From assembly GCF_014645015.1 (NCBI RefSeq), contig NZ_BMLC01000001.1:558001-622000 (forward strand): a DNA stretch of 64,000 bases, in the 5' to 3' direction. The notes under the pieces are model-generated. The model saw only the letters and a program-made list of their open reading frames with translations, was not told the origin of the DNA and did not search any database. Position numbers and translations under genes: made by a program. This DNA comes from Salinibacterium xinjiangense. GTDB taxonomy: Bacteria > Actinomycetota > Actinomycetes > Actinomycetales > Microbacteriaceae. Shown here one piece after another: positions 32,599 through 41,638 of this stretch (the stretch's first letter is position 1; each line of letters opens with the position of its first letter).

Positions 32599-33918
32599 AT
32601 GAGTGAATGGAAGTTCGAGACCAAGCAGGTTCATTCCGGGGCGCAGCCCGACCCCACGACGAACGCCCGCGCAACACCGATCTACAAGACGACCTCGTAT
32701 GTGTTCAACAGCACCGAGCACGCGCAAAACCTATTTGCGCTGGCCGAGTTCGGCAACATCTACACCCGCCTGATGAACCCCACCACCGACGTGCTGGAGA
32801 AGCGGGTCGCGGCCCTCGAGGGCGGGACGGCAGCGCTTGCCGTGGCATCCGGATCATCGGCCGTCACCTACGCCGTGCTCAACATCGCGGGCGCCGGCGA
32901 CCACATCGTGTCGTCGTCGTCGATCTATGGTGGCACCTACAACCTCTTCAAGTACACGCTCAGCAAGCTCGGCATCGAAGTGACCTTCATCGAAGATCAG
33001 GATGACGCCGCGGAGTGGGCAGCGGCCGTGCGCCCGAACACCAAGCTGTTCTTTGCCGAGACCATCGGAAACCCGAAGATCAACATCCTCGACATCGAGG
33101 GCGTCGCCGCCGTCGCTCACGAGCACAACCTCCCGCTGATCGTCGACAACACGATCGCGACGCCGTACCTGATCCGCCCGATCGAGTTCGGCGCGGACAT
33201 CGTCATCCACTCCGCCACGAAGTTTCTCGGCGGACACGGGACCGTCATCGCCGGCGTCATTGTCGACGGCGGGAAGTTTCCCTGGGCAGCGAACGCCGAC
33301 AAGTTCCCGGGCCTTACCGAACCAGACCCGAGCTACCACGGTGCGAGCTATACGGGCGTGCTCGGCGACGCGATCGCGTTCGTGATCAAGGCGCGGGTGA
33401 CAATCCTTCGCGACACCGGAGCCGCTATCTCGCCAGACAGTTCGTTCGCCATCATCCAGGGAATCGAGACACTCAGCCTGCGCATCGAACGACACGTTCA
33501 GAATGCCCAGGAAATCGCGGAATGGCTGGAGAGCCACGAGGATGTCGCCTCGGTGAACTACTCGGGCCTGCCGTCGAGCCCGTGGTACGCCGCGGCGAAT
33601 AAGTACGCCCCGCGCGGTGTCGGTGCCGTCATCTCATTCGAGCTCAAGGGCGGGGTCGATGCCGGCCGCGCCGTGGTCGAGAACGTCGAACTGTTCAGCC
33701 ACCTCGCGAACATCGGCGACGTGCGTAGCCTGATCATCCACCCCGCCTCGACCACGCACTCGCAGCTCACCCCCGAGCAGCAGCTGACCGCCGGCGTCAC
33801 CCCCGGTCTGATCAGGCTGTCTGTCGGAATCGAGAACGTCGACGATCTCAAGGCCGACCTGCAGCTTGGTTTCGGCGCGGCTCGCAGCATTGCCGCGGCC
33901 GCCAGCGCCTCGGTCTAG
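32599..33918 (+). CDS. metY: O-acetylhomoserine sulfhydrylase
   Basis: A 439-residue PLP enzyme of the Cys/Met metabolism family. It makes homocysteine from O-acetylhomoserine and sulfide. The family pattern [43 protein letters not shown] is clear in shortened form here ([18 protein letters not shown]), [16 protein letters not shown] precedes [15 protein letters not shown], and the PLP lysine is in [18 protein letters not shown] lies eight bases before the ATG. The metX gene follows 130 bp later beyond a terminator, supplying the acetylated substrate. Confidence 0.96.
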   Translation: MSEWKFETKQVHSGAQPDPTTNARATPIYKTTSYVFNSTEHAQNLFALAEFGNIYTRLMNPTTDVLEKRVAALEGGTAALAVASGSSAVTYAVLNIAGAGDHIVSSSSIYGGTYNLFKYTLSKLGIEVTFIEDQDDAAEWAAAVRPNTKLFFAETIGNPKINILDIEGVAAVAHEHNLPLIVDNTIATPYLIRPIEFGADIVIHSATKFLGGHGTVIAGVIVDGGKFPWAANADKFPGLTEPDPSYHGASYTGVLGDAIAFVIKARVTILRDTGAAISPDSSFAIIQGIETLSLRIERHVQNAQEIAEWLESHEDVASVNYSGLPSSPWYAAANKYAPRGVGAVISFELKGGVDAGRAVVENVELFSHLANIGDVRSLIIHPASTTHSQLTPEQQLTAGVTPGLIRLSVGIENVDDLKADLQLGFGAARSIAAAASASV

Positions 33919-33928
33919 TCGGACCTGG

Positions 33929-33984
33929 CTGGTCGGGCGCGTCTGGTCGCAGCTGACTGGTCGCAGGCGCCTGATCGCACCCGA
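33929..33984. repeat. Four 14-bp tandem repeats after metY
   Basis: CTGGTCG cores start at 33929, 33943 and 33957, and a CTGATCG variant starts at 33971, giving an exact 14-bp period. They lie just after the metY stop and before the terminator. Confidence 0.7.
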
Positions 33985-33988
33985 GAAT

Positions 33989-34028
33989 GGGGCGCCGCCG
34001 TTGACACAAACGACGGCGTCCCGTTTTG
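33989..34028 (+). terminator. Rho-independent terminator between metY and metX
   Basis: GGGGCGCCGCCGTT (33989-34002) pairs with AACGACGGCGTCCC (34009-34022) around GACACA, with one G-T pair and one mismatch, followed by a TTTT run. It should stop most metY transcripts. Confidence 0.8.
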
Positions 34029-34048
34029 TTCGCGATACTTGAGGAGAC

Positions 34049-35254
34049 ATGGACTGGCAAACCTCAGAAGACACGGTTCCCTCGGCCTTCATCACCGAAG
34101 CCAACGCGCGCTCAGTGGTGGGCAAACCGCCTGCGTCGGGTGCGTGGCGGGAGGGCGATCCGCCCGGTGCCCGGCGATTCCTGTCGATCGGTCCTACGGC
34201 ACTGGAACGTGGTGGGGAACTGCCGTCCGTGCGCGTCGCCTTCGAGACGATCGGTACGCTCAATGCCGATTCGAGCAATGCGATCCTGATCTGTCATGCA
34301 CTCACTGGAGATAGTCACGTCGTGGGGCTTCCTGGCCCGGGGCACGCTACCGGCGGCTGGTGGAACGACCTTGTCGGCCGGGGCAAGGCGATCGATACGG
34401 ATCGATGGTTCGTCGTGGCCCCCAACATGCTTGGCGGCTGCCAGGGCACCACCGGCCCTGCGTCGTACTCCCCCGACGGGGCTGAGTGGGGACCTCGTTT
34501 CCCCTTCGTCACCATTCGCGACCAGGTGGATGTCCAGCTCGCGCTTACGAACGCCCTCGGCATCGACCGCTGGGCTGCGGTCATCGGCGGATCGATGGGC
34601 GGCATGCAGTCGCTCGAATGGGCGGCAAGCTATCCGGAGCGACTTGAACGGGTTGCGGTGCTGGCCGCGCCACCCCTGTCGAGCGCAGACCAGATCGCCC
34701 TCAACTCGCTGCAGATCGAGGCCGTACGGATCGATCCCGCATTTGCCGACGGCGAATACTACGAGGCCGCAGACGGGGACGGACCCCACCGCGGCCTCGC
34801 GCTCGCGCGGCGAATGGCCCTGCTCAACTACCGTTCGTCGAGCGAGCTCAACGACAGGTTCGAGCGCAGCGCGCAGAGCGAGGTCAGTCCGCTCGGTGAC
34901 GGCGGGCGGTACGCCGTCGAGAGCTATCTCGACTTCCACGGAAACAAATTCACACGCCGGTTCGACGCCAACAGCTACCTCACGCTGCTCGCAGCGATGA
35001 ACTCGCACGACGTCGGGCGCGGCAGGGGTGGCACGGTCGCTGCCCTGTCGAAGGTGACGATGCCAGCCCTCATCCTGGCCATCGACAGCGACAGGCTCTT
35101 CCCCGTGGCAGACCAGAATCAGATTGCGGCACACACTCCCGGCAACATCGACGCAACGGTTCCCCACGTGATCTCGTCGCAGTTCGGCCATGACGGATTC
35201 CTGATCGAAAACGCCCTTGTGGGCGCACAGATCGAGCGCTTACTCGGGACGTGA
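34049..35254 (+). CDS. metX: Homoserine O-acetyltransferase
   Basis: A 401-residue alpha/beta-hydrolase-fold enzyme that acetylates homoserine with acetyl-CoA, giving the substrate of the adjacent metY product. The nucleophile is in GGSMGGMQSLEWA, the Asp/His pair in AIDSDRLFPVADQ and FGHDGFLIE, and early motifs ILICHALTGDSHV and NMLGGCQGTTGP are typical. GAGGAG lies six bases before the ATG. With metY it forms a complete direct-sulfhydrylation route to homocysteine. Confidence 0.96.
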   Translation: MDWQTSEDTVPSAFITEANARSVVGKPPASGAWREGDPPGARRFLSIGPTALERGGELPSVRVAFETIGTLNADSSNAILICHALTGDSHVVGLPGPGHATGGWWNDLVGRGKAIDTDRWFVVAPNMLGGCQGTTGPASYSPDGAEWGPRFPFVTIRDQVDVQLALTNALGIDRWAAVIGGSMGGMQSLEWAASYPERLERVAVLAAPPLSSADQIALNSLQIEAVRIDPAFADGEYYEAADGDGPHRGLALARRMALLNYRSSSELNDRFERSAQSEVSPLGDGGRYAVESYLDFHGNKFTRRFDANSYLTLLAAMNSHDVGRGRGGTVAALSKVTMPALILAIDSDRLFPVADQNQIAAHTPGNIDATVPHVISSQFGHDGFLIENALVGAQIERLLGT

Positions 35255-35357
35255 GTGCAGTACCCGCCGGGATTGGTTACCCGACCCCCCAATTCGACAA
35301 TCACATTCGGAGCGCCACCCCCCTTTTAGGGCCACACTATGGAACTATGAGCGATAT

Positions 35358-36521
35358 ATGGACCTCATAGCCAAGGAGCGCGACCGCCTGCTCCACCGCA
35401 CAGCCCGGGTCTTCGGCCTGAGCTTCACCATCGTCTCGCTCATCTGCCTGAGCCTGCCCGGTTCGGTCGACTTCACGACGCTGGCCATCTGCTTCCCGTT
35501 CTACGTCATCCTCGGCCTCCTGCAGTTCATGACCGGTCGCAGCCGCTCTCTGGGCTTGGTCGCAGGGGCCTATTTCACCGGCTTAATCATCATCATCCTT
35601 GCGACTGCACTGCCTCTCAACAGCCCCACCCCGTCCGCGATCTCTGCCGTCACCCAACTTGCCGGCGGATCTCTCGCGTCGACGGCGATAGTGCTGACCA
35701 CGGATGCCGCCAGGCGGGTTGCCCTCGCCGCCGGTTTCATCGTCGTCAGCCTCGCGACGGCCCTCGTGACGCTGACCCTGCAGCCGATCTCGAGCACGCT
35801 GGGACTCATCGTGCTCGGGTGGACGCTTGCCGGGCTCATCGGCTTCTGGGTCAGCGCCGGGGTTCCGCAGGTCGCACGCAGGATCGCCAGCATCGGTCGA
35901 GCGCATCGCGCTGAGCGCCAGGCCAGCGAGACCGAGGCACAGCGCCGCCAGGGCGCCCGGCTGCTGCATGACACGGTTCTAGCCACGCTCACGCTGCTCG
36001 CGCATTCCGGGGTCGGGGTCGCGCCAGCGGCAATGCGACAGCAGTCTGCCGACGACGCGCGGTTGCTTCGCCAGCTCCGGCTCGGGGCGACGCCGAGCCC
36101 CCAGTCTTCGGGTAACTACAACCTGGAGAAGGTGGAAGAGACGGTGCTCGGCACCACTCTCGAATCGGTCAAGCAGCGATTCGGCCGAATGGGTCTGGAG
36201 GTGAGCTGGCACGGTACCGGGCAGGTGCTGCTGCCGAGCGAGGTGCTCGACGCGTTCCTTCTCGCGCTCGCTGAGTGTCTCGAGAACGTCCGTCGGCACT
36301 CGGGCGTGACCGAAGCCCATGTCACGATCACCGACGATGAGACCACCGTGCGGGCCATGATCACGGATGCCGGTGTCGGCTTCCTGCTCGATGATGTCGA
36401 CTCGGCTCGGCTCGGCTTCAAGGAATCGGTCGTCGGCCGCCTCAAAGAGGTGGGCGGCCGAGCACGGTTGTTCTCCTCGCCGGGCTCGGGCACCACCGTG
36501 GTGCTGGAGGTTCCCCGATGA
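35358..36521 (+). CDS. Membrane histidine kinase, NarL-partner type
   Basis: A 387-residue kinase with about six membrane helices (20-185), a helical linker rich in Arg/Glu/Gln, and an H-box QGARLLHDTVLATLTLLAHSG, where the histidine before Asp is the phospho-acceptor, as in the DesK/NarX (HisKA_3) group. The ATPase domain has ALAECLENVRRHSG (N-box), ITDAGVGFLLDDV and SSPGSGTTVVLEVPR. ATG at 35358 was chosen. It overlaps the next gene by four bases, and a LuxR-type regulator follows, giving a three-gene signalling unit. Confidence 0.88.
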   Translation: MDLIAKERDRLLHRTARVFGLSFTIVSLICLSLPGSVDFTTLAICFPFYVILGLLQFMTGRSRSLGLVAGAYFTGLIIIILATALPLNSPTPSAISAVTQLAGGSLASTAIVLTTDAARRVALAAGFIVVSLATALVTLTLQPISSTLGLIVLGWTLAGLIGFWVSAGVPQVARRIASIGRAHRAERQASETEAQRRQGARLLHDTVLATLTLLAHSGVGVAPAAMRQQSADDARLLRQLRLGATPSPQSSGNYNLEKVEETVLGTTLESVKQRFGRMGLEVSWHGTGQVLLPSEVLDAFLLALAECLENVRRHSGVTEAHVTITDDETTVRAMITDAGVGFLLDDVDSARLGFKESVVGRLKEVGGRARLFSSPGSGTTVVLEVPR

Positions 36522-37765
36522 CCTACTCACCGCCGGAAGAGAACACTCTCGGCACCATACTCGGCCGCGGAAAGCGGCGTGAGGCCGACGCCACCCGCCG
36601 CGTCATCCGCGCCGCCACTCCCCTGAGATCGAGTCTCGGGATCGGCTTTATCGGAGTCGGAGCGGTCATCGTCTCCGGGCTGCTCGCCGTCTGCGGGCTC
36701 ATCTGGATGGTCGCACAGTGGAGCGACTATCCAAACCCGCTGATCGCCCTTGCCGCCTGGATCGTGCTGATCGTCGTGGGCGTCGCGACCGTGTTCGCCT
36801 CGCGATCGGTTGTCGGTGAACTTCCGCCCTGGATGTTCGCGCTCTTCCTGCTGGGGCTCGCCGTCACGATCGCCCTCGACTTCTCCGCGATCTGGCCGCT
36901 GAATGACATCGGCCAGAGCGCCACAGCCTCTGTCGCAGCGGGGGTCGCCCTGCTCGTGGTGGTGGTCGTGAGACCGGCCACTGACATCCTCGCATCGGCG
37001 GCCGCGATCGGCCTGGTCTTCGCTGTGGGCATCGTGCTGAACTCGACGATCTCCGCCGACACGATCGCGTCGCAGGTCACAACGCTCGCGCTCGCGGTAG
37101 CGCCTGCAATCATCGGTGTTGTGCTCGTCAGGGGTTTCCGCAGGCTGGTGCAGGTCGAACTCGACAGGGTGCTCGTGCAGAGCACAGTGTCCGCTCCCCG
37201 TTTCGCTGTCGGCATGATGGCGTCGGAGGAGCTCGCGCGACTCGACCTGGCGGCGGAAGAGCTGCTCGATTCCGTCTCGACGGGCCGCACTAAGCTGCCC
37301 CTCGATCCGAAGACCGCCTCGGTGGCGGCATCCCTCGCCACCGAGCTGAGGCTGCACCTCATCGAAGGTCGCCGGGAGACGTGGCTGTACCACGCGATCA
37401 CCGAATCCGATCTCCTCGGAAAGGTCGTCACCCTCATCGACAAGGGCAGCCTCGCCGGGCTGCTCGATCCCCAGCAGCGAGACGGACTCCTGTCATCGGT
37501 GTGGCTGCTCATCAGCGACTCAGCCAAGAGCGCCACCCGCATGGTGCAGATCGCGGTCGGGCCGGTCACCGAATCGGTCGAAACGGGTTATGGTCGCAAG
37601 ATCACGATTCCGATCATCCTCACCATCACGGGCATGGGCCGCAGCAAGGTCGACCCCGCCACATGGGAAGCGCTGCGCAAGATCGGCCAGTACAGTGACT
37701 CCACCCAGAATTCCAGCCTGCAGGTGCAAATCGCCTGCCTCGTCGACAACCCAGCAGACCAGTAA
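36518..37765 (+). CDS. Six-helix membrane protein, degenerate kinase-like partner
   Basis: A 415-residue protein I cannot name. Helices occupy about 38-210; then comes a helix (RRLVQVELDRVLVQS) and a cytoplasmic domain of about 200 residues. The layout mirrors the preceding kinase, and LDPQQRDGLLSSVWLLISDSAKSATRMVQIAV sits where an N-box helix would be (usual pattern LQEALTNARRHA), but the asparagine and the downstream DxGxG are absent, as is a phospho-accepting His-Asp. I infer a pseudokinase-like scaffold or co-sensor. It lies between the kinase (four-base overlap) and the regulator (20-bp gap). Confidence 0.6.
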   Translation: MTYSPPEENTLGTILGRGKRREADATRRVIRAATPLRSSLGIGFIGVGAVIVSGLLAVCGLIWMVAQWSDYPNPLIALAAWIVLIVVGVATVFASRSVVGELPPWMFALFLLGLAVTIALDFSAIWPLNDIGQSATASVAAGVALLVVVVVRPATDILASAAAIGLVFAVGIVLNSTISADTIASQVTTLALAVAPAIIGVVLVRGFRRLVQVELDRVLVQSTVSAPRFAVGMMASEELARLDLAAEELLDSVSTGRTKLPLDPKTASVAASLATELRLHLIEGRRETWLYHAITESDLLGKVVTLIDKGSLAGLLDPQQRDGLLSSVWLLISDSAKSATRMVQIAVGPVTESVETGYGRKITIPIILTITGMGRSKVDPATWEALRKIGQYSDSTQNSSLQVQIACLVDNPADQ

Positions 37766-37785
37766 TCGAAACAAGAGGACTCATC

Positions 37786-38457
37786 GTGACTGACCAGACC
37801 GACCGAATTCGCGTCGCACTCGTCGACGACCACAGGATGCTACTCGGCGCCCTTACCGAGTGGATCACCAATGCTGCCGACGACATCGACATGGTGGTCG
37901 CCGTTCCCACCTGGCCCGAGCTGATCACCCATCCCGAGTTCCCCGTCGATGTGGTGCTGCTTGACCTCGATCTCAAAGACAACATCCCGGTCTCGCTGAA
38001 GATCAACACGCTTCGCACCACGGGTGTGCGGGTCGTGCTGATGAGCACGTACTCCGAACCCAACGTCGTGCGTGAGGCCCTCGGGGCAGGTGCCCTCGGC
38101 TACCTCGTCAAGAGCGAAGACGCCGGCATGATCGTCGAGGCGATCCGTGCGGCATCCAAGGGTGAGTCGTTTGTCTCGGCTGAGCTCGACCTGGCGCTCA
38201 ACTCCGGTGAGATCGGTGGATCCCCCAAGCTCAGCGCCCAGGAACGCAGGGTCATGGCGCTGTATGGCGGTGGTGAGCCGGTCAAGGCCGTAGCGTTCCA
38301 GCTGAGCATCTCGGAAGAGACCGCCAAGAGTTACCTCAAGCGCATCCGTGAGAAGTATCGCGTGGCCGGCTTCGATGTGGGCACCAAGGTCGCCCTGCGC
38401 AAGCGCGCGATCGAAGACGGGATCCTCGTCGAGGCAGACCTGCCCCGCCAGTTCTAG
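37786..38457 (+). CDS. LuxR/NarL-type response regulator
   Basis: A 223-residue regulator. The receiver domain has DDHRML (acidic pocket), phospho-acceptor Asp in VVLLDLDLKDN and the lysine in GYLVKSEDAG. The C-terminal LuxR-type helix-turn-helix reads LSAQERRVMALYGGGEPVKAVAFQLSISEETAKSYLKRIREKY. The GTG start has AAGAGG before it. It should be the output of the upstream kinase and kinase-like membrane protein. The last four codons (PRQF) are part of the first copy of a 15-bp tandem repeat that continues past the stop. Confidence 0.9.
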   Translation: MTDQTDRIRVALVDDHRMLLGALTEWITNAADDIDMVVAVPTWPELITHPEFPVDVVLLDLDLKDNIPVSLKINTLRTTGVRVVLMSTYSEPNVVREALGAGALGYLVKSEDAGMIVEAIRAASKGESFVSAELDLALNSGEIGGSPKLSAQERRVMALYGGGEPVKAVAFQLSISEETAKSYLKRIREKYRVAGFDVGTKVALRKRAIEDGILVEADLPRQF

Positions 38458-38535
38458 ACGGGCCAGTTCTCGACGGGCCAGTTCTCGACGGGCCAGTTCC
38501 AGGCGCGCCAGTCTCAGGCAGGCCAGTCCCTGCTG
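38446..38535. repeat. Six 15-bp tandem repeats across a stop codon
   Basis: Six consecutive 15-bp units of the form GGCCAGTTCTCGACG fill this stretch in exact phase (starts 38446, 38461, 38476, 38491, 38506, 38521); copies two and three are identical and the outer copies have drifted. The first contains the regulator's stop codon. Confidence 0.9.
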
Positions 38536-38559
38536 GGGGGCGTTCCTGGCTCGTGTGTT

Positions 38560-39828
38560 CTACACTCGCGCGTCGTCGGCGGCGGGCTGCACCTCAAGGG
38601 AAGCTGACTCGACCTCCAGGTCGGAACTGCGGCGGGCTGGCCCGCGCTGCATGGCGACACTGACGAGCGCCAGCGCGACTCCCGGCGCGCAAAGCAGCAG
38701 TCCGACCCAGGCTGGCGACAGGTATCCGAGCCCGGCCGCAATCGTCACCCCACCCAACCAGGCGCCCAGGCTGTTGCCGATGTTCAGGGCCGAGTGGTTG
38801 ATGGCCGCGGCGAGCGTCTGGCTGTCGCCCGCGACATCCATCAGCCTGGTCTGGATCGCCGGCGACAGTGCCGCTGCAGACCCACCCACCATGAACACGA
38901 AGATGAAGAGGCCGACGGGAGTCTGCCCGGTGAGTGCGAGGCCCGCCAGCGAGATCGCGAACAGCCCGAAGCAGACGAAGAGCGTGCCCATGATGCTGTG
39001 GTCGGCACCACGGCCGCCGAAGAAGTTGCCGATCGTCATTCCGAGCCCGGCGGCCACGAGAACAAATGGAACGAGGCTGACATCGAGGCCCGTCACATTC
39101 GTGGCGAGCGGGGACACGTAGGTGTAGACGGCGAAAAAGCCACCGAAGCCGAGCGAGCCGATCAGCAGGGCGAGCCAGACCTGGGGCCGCGTGAACGCCC
39201 GCAGTTCGCGCTTCATCGTCGCACTCGCATCGCCGAGCTGGAATGGCACCACCAGCATGACTGCAACGAACGTCAGGGCGAATACCGCGGCAACAACCAG
39301 GTATGCGATCCGCCAGCCAGCCTGCTGCCCCAGGAACGTGATCGCGGGAACGCCGATGACGTTGGCAATCGTCAGGCCCGACAGCACGAGCGCCACGCCG
39401 CGACCGCGCTTACCCGGCCCCATGAGGGAGGCTGCCACGAGGGCGGCGATACCGAAATAGGCACCGTGTGGAAGCGCCGTGATGAACCGGGCCGCGAGCA
39501 CCGTTTCGAAGCTCGGCAGAAGCGCGGAGGCGATGGTGCCGAGGACGAAGACGCCGAGGCATGCCAGCAGCAGTTGCTTGCGCGGGAACCGGGCGGCGAG
39601 CGCCGCAATAGTCGGGGCACCGACGACGACCCCGAGGGCATAAGCCGAGATCAGCCAGCCGGCTTTCGCGTTCGCCAGCTCGTGGGACTGCGCCCACAGG
39701 CCGGGCAGAAGGTCTGCAGCCAGGTTCGGCAGCAGCCCCATCGCCACGAACTCGGTAAGACCGATGCCGAATCCCCCGAGTGCCAGCGCGAACAGCGCGA
39801 GCCGGGTGCGAGTGGTGCTGAGGGGCAT
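38560..39828 (-). CDS. MFS transporter, DHA1 (AraJ/YdhP-like) family
   Basis: A 422-residue, 12-helix major facilitator. Family features: ALALGGFGIGLTEFVAMGLLPNLAADL in helix 1, [46 protein letters not shown] and VIGVPAITFLGQQAGWR. This group exports sugars, chloramphenicol or other small compounds. I chose ATG at 39828, which gives the usual short N-terminus; an in-frame ATG at 39909 would add 27 residues. There is no clear ribosome-binding site before either. It follows the repeat tract head-on to the regulator gene. Confidence 0.88.
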   Translation of the reverse strand: MPLSTTRTRLALFALALGGFGIGLTEFVAMGLLPNLAADLLPGLWAQSHELANAKAGWLISAYALGVVVGAPTIAALAARFPRKQLLLACLGVFVLGTIASALLPSFETVLAARFITALPHGAYFGIAALVAASLMGPGKRGRGVALVLSGLTIANVIGVPAITFLGQQAGWRIAYLVVAAVFALTFVAVMLVVPFQLGDASATMKRELRAFTRPQVWLALLIGSLGFGGFFAVYTYVSPLATNVTGLDVSLVPFVLVAAGLGMTIGNFFGGRGADHSIMGTLFVCFGLFAISLAGLALTGQTPVGLFIFVFMVGGSAAALSPAIQTRLMDVAGDSQTLAAAINHSALNIGNSLGAWLGGVTIAAGLGYLSPAWVGLLLCAPGVALALVSVAMQRGPARRSSDLEVESASLEVQPAADDARV

Positions 39829-39945
39829 GTCAGTGGGTGGTAAGCGGGTCACAAGAGAAGCCGATCGACGAGAGTCTGGTGGTGCGCTCACCGTCGAGCC
39901 CTGTTTCATCCTACGACCGAACGGCAAAAATCGAAACGATTCGAC

Positions 39946-40260
39946 TCAGTCCAGGTTGGCGTCGGCGATGGCTCGTTCGAGCCTCTCGACCTTGCCCGTG
40001 ATCTCACCGCTGTGCCCGGGCCGGATGTCGGCCTTCAGCACGAGGGAGACCCTCGTGCCGTATGCGCCGACAGCCTCGGTGGCACGACGGATCACGTCGA
40101 ACACCTCGTCCCACTCCCCCTCGATGGTGGTGAACATCGAGTCGGTGCTGTTGGGCAGGCCGGAATTGCGCACCACCTGCACGGCAGCGGCGACAGCCGC
40201 GTGAACCGAATCACCCTCGCCGGATCCCCCGCTGGGCGCTACCGAAAAAGCTACGAGCAT
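39946..40260 (-). CDS. MTH1187/YkoF-type thiamine-binding-like protein
   Basis: A 104-residue protein of the MTH1187 (DUF77) family: LVAFSVAPSGGSGEGDSVHAAVAAAVQVVRNSGLP, then FTTIEGEWDEVFDVIRRA and VSLVLKADIRPG. Members bind thiamine-like or hydroxymethylpyrimidine compounds in a ferredoxin-like fold. The role here is unknown. The ATG at 40260 has GAAGGG before it and lies 10 bp downstream of the GT87 gene's stop, so the two are co-transcribed; the ribosome-binding region directly abuts a tandem-repeat tract. Confidence 0.85.
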   Translation of the reverse strand: MLVAFSVAPSGGSGEGDSVHAAVAAAVQVVRNSGLPNSTDSMFTTIEGEWDEVFDVIRRATEAVGAYGTRVSLVLKADIRPGHSGEITGKVERLERAIADANLD

Positions 40261-40270
40261 GATGAACCCT

Positions 40271-41560
40271 TCATGAGACGACCTTCGATTGTGGATGCTT
40301 CGATTGTGGATGCTGCGATTGTGGAAGGTCTGGATGTGGATCACCTGACTGTGGATGCCCCCACCTGACGAGCGCCGCCACAGCCCAACCCAGGAGCACG
40401 AATTCCAGGATGTTCCGTACGGTGAGAGCGACCAGCATCAGTGGCTGCAGCTCGATGAGTGAACCGTAGAGATACGGATAGATGACCTGGGTGAGCCCGG
40501 CGATCACGAGGGCCAGCACCGCGGGGGTGCGAAAAGATGCACCGTGGGTCACCAGCCCGAGCACGATCGGTACGGCGATCCAGCCGATGAACTGGGGCGA
40601 GCCGACTTTATTGACCGCGATGAGTGCCACCACCAGGGCAAGCGACAGCGAGGCCAGCACCTGGGCCGCCGGCGCTCCACCTCGCACCGCCCTGAAGCCG
40701 AGCACGAGGATAACGGCGACCACGACCACCAGCAGCGGAGTCATGACCGCGGCAGCGACATCTACCCCGGTTCCTGTCACTTGGTAGGTGATGATCTGCC
40801 GGTCGAAATACACACTGGCGCCGGGCTGGCCGGCGAACGCCGCCCAGAGCCAGAAGGTCGTGACCGGAGCCTCTACCTGGAGGCCCCTGCCGGTCTGCTC
40901 CGTGATGAAGCTGAACACCCGTGCGCCGCTGCCGAGAACCAGTGCGACGGTGATCACGATCGCCGAGACGACCACACCGGAGAACAGGATGCGGCCCCGG
41001 CTGCGCATGGTGACGATTGCCGCCGCGATGAGCACCGCAGGCCACACCTTCACCCAGGCCGCGATCGCGAGCACGGTTCCGGCCGCGCGTGGTCGTGTGG
41101 CGAGCAGAAGAGCCCCGATGATGCCGAGAGAGACGGTGATGGCGTCGATCCGGGCGAGCGCGATCGGCCCGAGAGCCACCAGAAATACCAGCCACCACCA
41201 CGCCGCACGAATCCGCGCGCTGGTGACCGCGAAGGCGAAGGCGACGGCGTTGACGACGACGACCAGCGCGACCCACACGGCGACGTAGTGGGTCGTGCCG
41301 AAGACGGCCGCCACGAGCATCGGAACGATGGCGAGGATCGGATAGACCCAGGCCGTGTCGATACCGATGACGATCCCGGCATCGAGCGCCTGCTCGACCC
41401 ACTGGCGATAGACCACTGAAACATCGTTCATCCCGTCGTGGCGCCCGTAGAGGCACACCCACGCGAGCCAGCCGTGCACCAGCGCGAAGGCCAGCCATGC
41501 GGCAGGACGACTGCCGAGGATCCGGTTGCCGACGCGGGGTCGTGGGGTCGCATCCATCAT
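40271..41560 (-). CDS. GT87-family (DUF2029) polyprenol-phosphate sugar transferase-like protein
   Basis: A 429-residue protein with about ten membrane helices. The first luminal loop carries GRHDGMNDVSVVYRQWVE, with acidic residues expected at the catalytic site of polyprenol-phosphate-mannose-dependent transferases, and WVYPILAIVPM follows. Such proteins build lipoglycans of the actinobacterial envelope. The C-terminus (about 400-429) is an HPQS/K-rich pentapeptide repeat encoded by 15-bp tandem repeats. TACGCT ends six bases before the first of two ATGs (41560), which decides the start. Confidence 0.85.
   Translation of the reverse strand: MMDATPRPRVGNRILGSRPAAWLAFALVHGWLAWVCLYGRHDGMNDVSVVYRQWVEQALDAGIVIGIDTAWVYPILAIVPMLVAAVFGTTHYVAVWVALVVVVNAVAFAFAVTSARIRAAWWWLVFLVALGPIALARIDAITVSLGIIGALLLATRPRAAGTVLAIAAWVKVWPAVLIAAAIVTMRSRGRILFSGVVVSAIVITVALVLGSGARVFSFITEQTGRGLQVEAPVTTFWLWAAFAGQPGASVYFDRQIITYQVTGTGVDVAAAVMTPLLVVVVAVILVLGFRAVRGGAPAAQVLASLSLALVVALIAVNKVGSPQFIGWIAVPIVLGLVTHGASFRTPAVLALVIAGLTQVIYPYLYGSLIELQPLMLVALTVRNILEFVLLGWAVAALVRWGHPQSGDPHPDLPQSQHPQSKHPQSKVVS
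40286..40360. repeat. Five 15-bp tandem repeats encoding a protein C-terminus
   Basis: Five 15-bp units related to CGATTGTGGATGCTT start at 40286, 40301, 40316, 40331 and 40346. Read on the reverse strand they encode the pentapeptides HPQSK/QHPQS at the end of the GT87 protein. The first two units differ by one base. Confidence 0.9.
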
Positions 41561-41638
41561 CGCGCAAGCGTATCCCGGTAACAAATCGACTCAGTTTCGC
41601 GCGCCCCATCGACGCTGCGAGCAGATCGGGGGCGTCGT

